Source: Flectobacillus sp. BAB-3569
Lineage (GTDB): Bacteria > Bacteroidota > Bacteroidia > Cytophagales > Spirosomataceae
Reading direction: 5' to 3'
Length of the DNA: 64,000 bases
Assembly: GCF_002270355.1 (NCBI RefSeq)
Contig: NZ_NJFZ01000020.1
Coordinates: 310,039-374,038 of the forward strand
Numbering within the stretch: position 1 is the first letter of the stretch; each line of letters begins with the position of its first letter. The translations under genes were made by a program, and so were the position numbers. Shown piece after piece: positions 57,080 through 64,000 of the stretch. The notes below the pieces were generated by a model. The model was not told the origin of the DNA. It ran no database searches and saw only the letters and a list, made by a program, of their open reading frames with translations.

Positions 57080-57192
57080 TTTCGAATTTCCAATATTGTA
57101 TTTCGGAAGCATAGCTACTTTGGGGCTCATACTTTGCAAGCAATAAAGGCATACACACTTTATTCCGAAATCAGAAATCCCACATCTGCAAT
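57080..57192. repeat. Repeat family A, copy A5
   Basis: Left arm 57080-57110 (...CCAATATTGTATTTCGGAAG) and right arm 57160-57192 (TTATTCCGAAATCAGAAATC...) match the inverted family pattern. It sits between the two transketolase halves, inside the operon. Confidence 0.75.
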
Positions 57193-57232
57193 AGTTGAAA
57201 CTGCCTCATTAACTCCTTCTACTATACGTCAA

Positions 57233-58042
57233 CTAACTGTCTATTTCCGCCAAGGCTAACTCATATTGCTCAGCTGTTGGTACGCCATGATGCCATTTCA
57301 AGACATTTTCCATATAACTCACGCCCTTTCCTTTGGTCGTATGAGCAATAATAAATGAAGGTTTTCCTGATTCAAATGGAAGAGCATCAAAGACATTCAT
57401 CAAGGCTTCTACGTCATTGCCGTCTACATGACGAACTGCCCAGCCGAACGCTTCTAATTTCTTGTCAAGTGGTTCCAAGCCCATAACTTCGGCATTGGGT
57501 GCGGTAATTTGGAGTTTGTTATAATCCAAAATAGCACACAGGTTATCGAGCCTGTAATGCGCTGCAAACATAAATGCCTCCCAGTTGGAGCCTTCTGCCA
57601 TTTCGCCATCGCCCAATACGGTGTAAACTTTCACGTCTGATTGATCTTTTTTGGCAGCCAAAGCACTCCCACAGCAAATAGACAAACCATGTCCGAGACC
57701 ACCCGTGTTCTGCTCCATTCCCTTAATTTTTTTGGTTGGGTGACCAATGTAGGGAGATTGATACTGACAAAGCGTCAATAAATCATCCTCCGGAAAAAAG
57801 CCTTTGTCGGCCAAGACCACGTATAAAGCTTCTACACAATGCCCTTTGCTTTGGATATATATGTCTTTTTCGGATGAATTAAAATTTTCAGGAGAAACAT
57901 TCAATACCTTGTTATAAAGCACATTCAAAATGTCAATAATCGAGAGGCTTCCTCCTGTGTGTCCTGCCTTCGCATTGTAGATATATTTGAGAATCTTTTT
58001 GCGATATGCTTTAGATTTCTCTTCTAATTCTTTAATGTTCAT
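57233..58042 (-). CDS. Transketolase N-terminal subunit (thiamine diphosphate domain)
   Basis: 269 residues. The TPP domain carries AGHTGGSLSIIDILNVLY near 27-44, GLGHGLSICCGSALA near 115, and the ThDP motif GDGEMAEGSNWEAFMFAAHY followed by DNLCAILDYN near 145-175. The C-half is a separate gene, as in split transketolases. Such split pairs occur in general pentose metabolism and in dedicated routes, including the D-apiose pathway (apulose-4-phosphate transketolase) and a sulfo-sugar pathway. It probably performs C2-ketol transfer from the kinase product here. Confidence 0.92.
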   Translation of the reverse strand: MNIKELEEKSKAYRKKILKYIYNAKAGHTGGSLSIIDILNVLYNKVLNVSPENFNSSEKDIYIQSKGHCVEALYVVLADKGFFPEDDLLTLCQYQSPYIGHPTKKIKGMEQNTGGLGHGLSICCGSALAAKKDQSDVKVYTVLGDGEMAEGSNWEAFMFAAHYRLDNLCAILDYNKLQITAPNAEVMGLEPLDKKLEAFGWAVRHVDGNDVEALMNVFDALPFESGKPSFIIAHTTKGKGVSYMENVLKWHHGVPTAEQYELALAEIDS

Positions 58043-58087
58043 AGTGTTTGAGCTTCTTGAAATGAATATCGTTTAAGTATCAGCTAA

Positions 58088-59692
58088 TTATTTTGCAGCT
58101 CTAATGGTAATGATAATTCTTTGATAACTTGTCAACTCTGGTTTCCCGTTATCCGTTGCTTCCAATATTATGTGGATAGTTTGTCCAGCTTGTACCTCTT
58201 TTGGAATCTGTATTTCTGTTTGAGTACTATTAGGGTTCGAAATCGCTACTTTACCCGTGTATGTTCCTACATTCATTTGCCACCACTTTGTCTGAACAGC
58301 ATTTCCGTCGGGGTCAGATACAAATCCATTCAATCGAATTTTATCCCCACCCGAAGCCATTATTTGTAATGGACCTTCTACTCTTACAATAGGCTGATGG
58401 TTGGCATCGGCAAATTTTGGCGTTACCGACCATTGCATTCTTGCAGAAAAGTCTTTTTGTGCCTGAGGAAAAAAGTTAGGAAATGTGTTTTCTTTGGCTT
58501 GCTTATTGGCATTACTCAAAACGTTTGCCATTGCATTTGCACTAGTATCTGAGAGCATAAAGAAATTATTGGAAGTCTCCGTTTTAGCAATCGAACGACC
58601 ACCCCATCCTCCGTAAATGCCATCTTCATAAGCACGTAGCCCATTGCCCAACATATTCATAAAGGTATGGTCATCGCCTTCGCCCAACCATGAGCCTTTT
58701 TCCTGTACAGGCATCCAAACAGCGTATCCTTTTTTCTTAAGTTCTTCGTTAGACAAGCCAGAAATACCAAAGTAATCCAGAATATCTCCTTTTACCATTT
58801 GTTTGCCATCACCCCAAACACGGTATAAAGCTCCCAAAGATCCACGACTGCTTACATTTTCATTCATCCATTTGGCTGTCAAAAATGGAGCATCTTCTGC
58901 TTTAGCGTTCAATTGAGCACCATATCCGTAATTGGGAACATCTTTAAACTGACGATATTCGATAGTAGGCCAGTGCGGTTTGATATAGGTAGCGTAAGTA
59001 TCATCTTGGTCACCAGAGGGCAATAAAACCACTTTTTTGGCAATCTTTTTTTGAATAGCCTCCCATTGCGTGGTGTACTGATATTGCTCTTCGATTGACT
59101 TTAAAGCTCTTGCAATGGTACTTTGTCCGCCCCAAGCTGTTATGAATAATTGCCCAGGTTTATCATCTAAAATAAGTGTTTTAATCAAATTTGAGCCTTC
59201 TGAGTCTTTGGAGATATCACCATCAAACTCGATATTGCCATATCTAATTTTAGCCTTCAACGTGGCTGGCGCAGGATATTCGGGGTTATGAACTTTGAGA
59301 TTGGGGTATGCTTTTTCGTAGGCACCCACAATATCATGAATAAACTTTTCATCTTTTGCCCAACGCCATGATTCACATGGACAAAGATTTAAACCAAAAC
59401 GAACATATTCTCTGTTAGGCACAGACCATTTTGTCCCTTTTCCATCGCCTTTCCAGTGGAATCCGCTACTCGCATAAATCAACCCTTCAATGTCTAGATT
59501 ATCGCTATACAACAAAAAACGAATCAATGAATTATTGTCATCAAGCTCTGGATCGGCTGTTATAATAATTCTAGGTTTTTCTTTTTTAGATGAAATTTGA
59601 GCTACAACTTTCACAGAAAGAAAGCCAAGATTCATGATGATAGCCAAGCCAAAAAGCTTTACTAGTTTTAAACAGCCGATTTTTGAGCACAT
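58088..59692 (-). CDS. Exported nucleoside-hydrolase-like (DUF1593/Sde182-type) protein (1)
   Basis: 534 residues, signal region to about Ala31 (LFGLAIIMNLGFLSVKVVAQ). The nucleoside-hydrolase-like domain starts PRIIITADPELDDNNSLIRF; the canonical DTDPGIDD motif has lost its first Asp (here Thr). KVVLLPSGDQDDTYATYIKP near 225 is a further conserved block. The C-terminal beta domain (VRVEGPLQIMASGGDKIRLN to the end) resembles the Sde182 C-terminal domain. It is likely periplasmic and may hydrolyse a furanosyl glycoside. No activity of this family is established to my knowledge. Its paralogue is 188 bp upstream. Confidence 0.78.
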   Translation of the reverse strand: MCSKIGCLKLVKLFGLAIIMNLGFLSVKVVAQISSKKEKPRIIITADPELDDNNSLIRFLLYSDNLDIEGLIYASSGFHWKGDGKGTKWSVPNREYVRFGLNLCPCESWRWAKDEKFIHDIVGAYEKAYPNLKVHNPEYPAPATLKAKIRYGNIEFDGDISKDSEGSNLIKTLILDDKPGQLFITAWGGQSTIARALKSIEEQYQYTTQWEAIQKKIAKKVVLLPSGDQDDTYATYIKPHWPTIEYRQFKDVPNYGYGAQLNAKAEDAPFLTAKWMNENVSSRGSLGALYRVWGDGKQMVKGDILDYFGISGLSNEELKKKGYAVWMPVQEKGSWLGEGDDHTFMNMLGNGLRAYEDGIYGGWGGRSIAKTETSNNFFMLSDTSANAMANVLSNANKQAKENTFPNFFPQAQKDFSARMQWSVTPKFADANHQPIVRVEGPLQIMASGGDKIRLNGFVSDPDGNAVQTKWWQMNVGTYTGKVAISNPNSTQTEIQIPKEVQAGQTIHIILEATDNGKPELTSYQRIIITIRAAK

Positions 59693-59880
59693 CTTGATAA
59701 ATTGTATAACTGGTTTTTGGATAAATATTCAAGTCATGGGTGAATAAATTCACCCGTTAAGTGGAATTTATTCAATATCACTAACACAATACTGGCGCAC
59801 TCTTCAAGCATTTTTCAGATAGGTGAATCTTGGTTTTTAGAGAATCCCCTCTCATTACTCATAAACAAAAAACGAATCAC

Positions 59881-61173
59881 TTACCGAAGCCAACTCCAGC
59901 GTTTAGCACAATCTAGCAATACATCATTTCGCCATTTGAGCACGGTTTTACCGCCCTGCCAAATATCATCGTACAATTCAGGGTTTGACCTATCTGTGTA
60001 CCAATTTGCCCCTAACTGATAGTCAGTATTATGAGGTTTTCCTGGCCAAATATTATCTACTACAAATGTGCCGTTTTGCTCGTTAAATCCACTGATAGTC
60101 GATGTAACTTTGTAGGTTAATATTTCAGTGCGTTTTGGGCAATACCTTACCACATAGTTTCCGTTTCCAAGATAAAAACCGTCCCATTTTTGTTCACCAA
60201 TTTCAGACTCTACCGTCATGGTAAGACAAGTAGAATCAGGAAGAATATTAACGACAGGTCCTTTAAACATAAATTCAACAATAGAAAATACAGTGACAGT
60301 ATCATTGACTGAAGTATTTCTGTTAAAAATCAACCTTGGACTATGACTACATTTCACATAACTACCACCCCAGTTTTCTCTCATGGGATTGTTGGGATTA
60401 CCATCCATCATGTATAACAATGAAGGAGTGTCGCCCATTTTAAGAACACCTTTGTAACGGTTATCTTTATAATCTTTTCCCAAAAATCCTACTTCATGAA
60501 TAAAGTTTTTGTAGTAGTTTTTATTACTCAAACTATCTGGAACATTATCAGAGAAAAAGCCATAGTAGGACGCATTTGATTCAATAAACCAAAGATTCGG
60601 AAAGTTTTTGGCAATGTAAGCATAGCTGTTGGCGCTCCATTTCTTATTAGGGCCACCAATAAAAAATACTTTTATCTTATTTTGTATTTCTGGTTTATCG
60701 TGTAATGCCTGTGCTAAGTCCTCCAAACCTCCCCAAACCAAAATCCACAAAGGTCTGTTGCTTTTTTTCTGGGCGCATTTAATAATCCAGTTCGAACCTT
60801 CTGTTGCGGTAACGTAGCCTTTATACGGCGCAGCTCCATGTCGTCCTTGTTTTACCACCGAGCGTAAATAGGCTGGGGTTGCCAGATTAGGTTTATGTTT
60901 TTTGAGTTTTGGTAAATCTTTTTCGTAAAGGTCTATCGTACGAAGGATTTCTTCTTTGCTCCCGTCTCCATAGGATGGCGATGAAAGCAGCCCTTCAATA
61001 TCAAACAATTCATTGTACATGAGTAAGTGAATCATAGACTGATTATCATCTGGGTCAGTTCCTCCAATATCCGTACTGACAAGAATACGGGGTTTTACGG
61101 GCACCGCCTTTTGTGCAATAACTGTTTGCACAAAAAAGAAGACGAATGAAAAAATCAAACTCAGCTTACTCAT
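59881..61173 (-). CDS. Exported nucleoside-hydrolase-like (DUF1593-type) protein (2)
   Basis: 430 residues from ATG 61173 (signal peptide MSKLSLIFSFVFFFVQTVIA). A longer reading from 61269 would overlap the upstream isomerase and is rejected. The N-terminal motif STDIGGTDPDDNQSMIHLL replaces the classic DTDPGIDD, with Ser for the first Asp. The Rossmann-like body carries LWILVWGGLEDLAQALHD and VFFIGGPNKKWSANSYAYI. A short C-terminal beta part follows (LTMTVESEIGEQKWDGFYLG). It is paralogous to the next gene downstream but divergent and shorter. It presumably acts in the periplasm to release a sugar for the ABC importer. Confidence 0.78.
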   Translation of the reverse strand: MSKLSLIFSFVFFFVQTVIAQKAVPVKPRILVSTDIGGTDPDDNQSMIHLLMYNELFDIEGLLSSPSYGDGSKEEILRTIDLYEKDLPKLKKHKPNLATPAYLRSVVKQGRHGAAPYKGYVTATEGSNWIIKCAQKKSNRPLWILVWGGLEDLAQALHDKPEIQNKIKVFFIGGPNKKWSANSYAYIAKNFPNLWFIESNASYYGFFSDNVPDSLSNKNYYKNFIHEVGFLGKDYKDNRYKGVLKMGDTPSLLYMMDGNPNNPMRENWGGSYVKCSHSPRLIFNRNTSVNDTVTVFSIVEFMFKGPVVNILPDSTCLTMTVESEIGEQKWDGFYLGNGNYVVRYCPKRTEILTYKVTSTISGFNEQNGTFVVDNIWPGKPHNTDYQLGANWYTDRSNPELYDDIWQGGKTVLKWRNDVLLDCAKRWSWLR

Positions 61174-61195
61174 ATCTGGATATTGAAAATATTTT

Positions 61196-62590
61196 CTAGT
61201 GCTTATAGATTTCCCAGCCCATGTAATTGCCCAATGCTTCTTCCAAGATGGTAGCTGTTTTTGAAGCATTCATTACTACGTGATGTTCAAAACCATTACG
61301 GCAAATATATTTCATGAGTCCTTGCAAATTAGGAATTTGCGCTACGGCACGGTTACCAAATGTTTCTAAAGGGTCATTGGTCAGTTCCCCTTCTCCGATA
61401 TAGGCTTTGATAATACCTTTAGGGTCGTCGGTGCTAATTCTTCCATAGGTCAATGGCATAGCAGGAGTACGTCCGTCCAAAGCACCATACGTGTTTTCAA
61501 CGCCTACCGATGTTCCTAATATTGGGGCATTACTAATTTGAATATCTGGTAAAAATGATTTTGCCCAGTTTCCGCAGTGGAACAACACACATTTGTCCTC
61601 GTCGTTAGCATAATTATTATTCCAGTCAACCAATGCACTTGGTGAGCCTGAAGCCAATTGCATAGCATACATCGAGAGCGTTCCTGTTACATCTACTTCA
61701 CAAGCCGAAGGCAACATATTCTCGGACATGATACTCATGCTCGTACATACATTGCAACCGTAGTTTTGTTGTAAAGAAGTCCAGCACTGGATTGCCGTAG
61801 CATCTAGCACATTTTCTTCCATGATTTCCTTCAAAACCACGTCTAATTTGGCAATTTGAATCATGGCTTCGTTCGGTGTTCTACCTTTAGAAGCATAAGC
61901 GTTGATAGATTCCAAATGCTGTTTTACTTTTTCGTCGTTACCTGTTAATTTATTGGCACGTCCCAAAATTTCTGATAAGTCAAAAGTCGTTACTGTTATG
62001 CCGTTTCTTTGAAGGATTTTTTCAGAATAACGAACCGTATTAAATGCACCTGGGCGAGCACCAATAGCACCAACACGAACACTTTTAAGACCTTTTACCA
62101 CTCGACAAACCGACACAAAATCTAGTAAATCTCTTTGGAAGTTTGGATCAGAAGGAGCAGAAACGTGTTGGCTAGTCAAGGTGTATTTAATGCCGTACTG
62201 ATAAAGGTTATTACAAACCGAAATCTTCCCACACCAAGAGTCACGGCGATTAACCACGTTCATTTTGCTCAAATCATCAGGATACGCCTGAATCAAAACA
62301 GGCACATTGAGATTGGCTAATTTAAGGGTATCTGCCACTCCCTTTTCATCACCGAAGTTTGGAAGTAATACCAAAATACCTGCAATTTCTTCACGATGCG
62401 CTTTGAATAAATCTGCACATTTTTGAGCCTCTCTAAAAGTTTCTACACCACCTAATTTTGTGTCGTTGGTATCCAACAAAATAGGCTTAATTTTAAGGCT
62501 GTTGAATACCTCAATAATTTCGGTTCTTGCTTTTTCGACTAAACTGTCTGGAAAAAAATCTCTGTTTCCAATGATTACACCAAGTGTCAT
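61196..62590 (-). CDS. L-fucose/D-arabinose isomerase-like sugar isomerase
   Basis: 464 residues, no signal peptide, so cytoplasmic. Three-domain fold of the L-fucose/L-arabinose isomerase superfamily: N-terminal Rossmann-like part (VLLPNFGDEKGVADTLKLAN), middle part with VGAIGARPGAFNTVRYSEKI, and metal-binding part with SACEVDVTGTLSMYAMQLAS and CVLFHCGNWAKS, where Glu, Asp and His are the likely ligands for Mn2+. Such enzymes turn an aldose into a ketose. It opens the operon after the DeoR gene and feeds the FGGY kinase. The 22-bp gap to the hydrolase gene is short. Substrate unknown; an unusual pentose is likely. Confidence 0.83.
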   Translation of the reverse strand: MTLGVIIGNRDFFPDSLVEKARTEIIEVFNSLKIKPILLDTNDTKLGGVETFREAQKCADLFKAHREEIAGILVLLPNFGDEKGVADTLKLANLNVPVLIQAYPDDLSKMNVVNRRDSWCGKISVCNNLYQYGIKYTLTSQHVSAPSDPNFQRDLLDFVSVCRVVKGLKSVRVGAIGARPGAFNTVRYSEKILQRNGITVTTFDLSEILGRANKLTGNDEKVKQHLESINAYASKGRTPNEAMIQIAKLDVVLKEIMEENVLDATAIQCWTSLQQNYGCNVCTSMSIMSENMLPSACEVDVTGTLSMYAMQLASGSPSALVDWNNNYANDEDKCVLFHCGNWAKSFLPDIQISNAPILGTSVGVENTYGALDGRTPAMPLTYGRISTDDPKGIIKAYIGEGELTNDPLETFGNRAVAQIPNLQGLMKYICRNGFEHHVVMNASKTATILEEALGNYMGWEIYKH

Positions 62591-62664
62591 TTTTATAGTT
62601 TTTATGGATAAAACGCTATCCTATTTCAAGTTAAATTTGAATAAAGGCAGGTATGAGTAAAAGC

Positions 62665-62694
62665 GGTTATTCGTTAATCGTATATCAGTTATTA
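62665..62694. repeat. Repeat family E, copy E3 (inverted)
   Basis: 30-bp block identical at 29 positions to 55089-55118 in inverted orientation; weaker similarity extends to about 62745. Confidence 0.7.
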
Positions 62695-62942
62695 GAATAC
62701 AATTATCATCAAAAAGTTTTAGTCAAATTGCACCTCAGCTATACACAGTTTTAAGCTCTCTTGTTACTTAAATAGTATTTTTAAACAATATTGAGGCAAA
62801 AAATATCAGGCATTAAAAATGATTTTAATGCAAATAACTGATACTTTTTATATTAAATTCTTAGTGAAAGAAGCTAATTAAGAGTATGTTTGAAAATTTT
62901 ATTTGGTATTTGTTAAAAAACGAAATCTCCCTTCGCCACTCC

Positions 62943-63028
62943 TTACTTTTCTTGTCTTGACACAAGAAAAGTAACAAAAGAAAGTCAAGAAATCCTAAAC
63001 TCGCCTGCGGCTCAAACAACAGGATTTC
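62943..63028 (-). repeat. Repeat family D, copy D2 (inverted relative to D1)
   Basis: The 13-bp hairpin arms are 62943-62955 and 62962-62974. The second hairpin pairs GAAATCCTA (62989-62997) with the complementary arm at 63020-63028. The stem base C of D1 became T here, and its partner G became A, so pairing is kept. Confidence 0.85.
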
Positions 63029-63330
63029 AGAAATTAAAATACAAATTTTTAATCTTCAATGATTGATAAAATTTAAACATGCTCTAAGTTTTAATGCAAA
63101 ATAAAATGGAATTAGAACGCTTTTGGTTGTAAGTCGAAGGCATTAGGAAAAAACTTCTACTGATTCTTGAGAAATACTTATATCGAATGCTCACAGCTCA
63201 ATTTTATTTTGCACTGATACCTAAGAAATTACGAAGAATATGATTAATAGATTTATAAATGTAAAATACAGATAATTAAATATTTACATTCAAAAGTCAG
63301 CTATAATACTTAAACCTTATTGCCTTTTCT

Positions 63331-64000
63331 CTAGGCAATTATTACCTCTATTTCATTATCTCTGAAAACCTCTTTGTGTTTGTCTTCAATGGCGTCGTCG
63401 GTGATGATATAATCTATCAAACTCAATGCGCCTAAGCTTGCCAAAGCGCTTTTACCAATTTTGGTGCTGTCTGCTACCAAATAGGTTATCTCGGCGGCAT
63501 CAATCATAGCTTTTTTCACGACTAAATCACTAATACTTGGGTAGGTCAAGCCTGATTTTAGGGAAATTCCCGCTGTTGCTAAAAACAGTTTTTGTACATT
63601 CAATCCTTTGAAAAAATCGGCAGCTTTTTGTCCTGTTAGCGACAAGGTGGGTGGTTTAAACTCCCCTCCTGTCATAATTACCTCGATACTCGGCTCAGTG
63701 CCGAGCATCATGGCGATATTCAAAGCATTAGTGATAATGGTTAGGTTTCTTATACCTGAGTGTTTAATTTTTTTGGCAATCTCGGTTGTTGTACTGCCCG
63801 AGTCTAAGATAATGGTATCGCCAGAGTCTATGTATTCAAGGCACTTTTCAGCGATTTTCTCTTTCTTATCTAAGTTATCTTGATGAACAAGAGAAAAACT
63901 TTTTACTTGATCTTCTACATTTTTGAGGTAAGCACCACCGTGTTCCTTTATGATTAAATCTTCGGCTTCCAGCTTTTCTAAATCCTGACGAATGGTCACC
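63331..64000 (-). CDS. DeoR/GlpR-type transcriptional regulator (5' end beyond window)
   Basis: At least 222 residues; the N-terminal start is outside the window. The visible piece begins in the second helix of the DeoR helix-turn-helix (VTIRQDLEKLEAEDLIIKEH). The DeoR C-domain follows, with the phosphate-sugar loop ILDSGSTTTEIAKKI near residue 65 and GLNVQKLFLATAGISLKSGL. Such regulators sense phosphorylated sugars. Given its place upstream of the isomerase-to-kinase operon on the same strand, it probably represses that operon until the sugar phosphate binds. Only the 3' two thirds are here. Confidence 0.88.
   Translation of the reverse strand, partial: VTIRQDLEKLEAEDLIIKEHGGAYLKNVEDQVKSFSLVHQDNLDKKEKIAEKCLEYIDSGDTIILDSGSTTTEIAKKIKHSGIRNLTIITNALNIAMMLGTEPSIEVIMTGGEFKPPTLSLTGQKAADFFKGLNVQKLFLATAGISLKSGLTYPSISDLVVKKAMIDAAEITYLVADSTKIGKSALASLGALSLIDYIITDDAIEDKHKEVFRDNEIEVIIA

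Larger units (their letters stand above)
62591..63330. other. 740-bp gap between DeoR and isomerase genes
   Basis: Holds repeat copies E3 and D2, listed separately. I did not find a TTG-N(17-23)-TAnnTTTG promoter with both elements for the isomerase operon, although it must start in this gap or at the DeoR gene. The rest is AT-rich and without an ORF. Confidence 0.5.

Overview
The window comes from an AT-rich member of the Bacteroidota, most likely a Cytophagales-type bacterium. The evidence is two SusC/SusD pairs with ECF sigma/FecR control, a type IX secretion (T9SS) C-terminal domain, and promoters of the Bacteroidota form TTG-N(17-23)-TAnnTTTG. The genus cannot be fixed from sequence alone. 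No rRNA, tRNA, CRISPR array, phage or transposase gene was seen. Nearly all genes lie on the minus strand; the exceptions are one ECF sigma factor and two LacI regulators.

Layout. (1) 1-24.4 kb is a locus for a uronic-acid-containing polysaccharide: a heparinase II/III-like lyase (cut by the left edge), GH43, FucP-like MFS, ROK kinase, GH97, GH88 unsaturated uronyl hydrolase, LacI, a 1884-residue T9SS-exported lyase with CBM6 and two CBM3 modules, SusD, SusC, FecR and a divergent ECF sigma factor. (2) 24.6-36.9 kb is a glucuronoxylan-type locus: GH115, GPH symporter, cytoplasmic GH43 and SGNH esterase form one operon; a second exported GH43 is divergent from a LacI; and a third LacI is divergent from the GH115 operon, with a perfect palindromic operator at its start codon. 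(3) 37.1-49.8 kb carries ECF sigma, FecR, SusC, SusD, two TlpA-like proteins and DsbD, a SusCD system tied to periplasmic thiol redox. (4) 50.3-64 kb is one long operon: L-fucose-isomerase-like protein, two exported nucleoside-hydrolase-like proteins, a split transketolase, an Rbs-type ABC importer with DUF2291, an FGGY kinase, and a DeoR regulator cut by the right edge. The logic is release of a sugar, ABC import, aldose to ketose, phosphorylation, then transketolase cleavage. D-apiose or another unusual pentose is a reasonable guess, not a demonstrated substrate.

What stands out. Five apparent one-base deletions, all in A/T homopolymers, break four genes (GPH symporter, a TlpA protein twice, transketolase C-half, ABC permease), and each gene returns to family length when one base is restored per site. 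This looks like homopolymer undercalling rather than biology. Both SusC genes have a similar two-hairpin leader at the same distance from the start codon. The spaces between genes hold several families of short inverted-repeat elements, one with 26-bp perfect terminal repeats and another with a compensatory base change.
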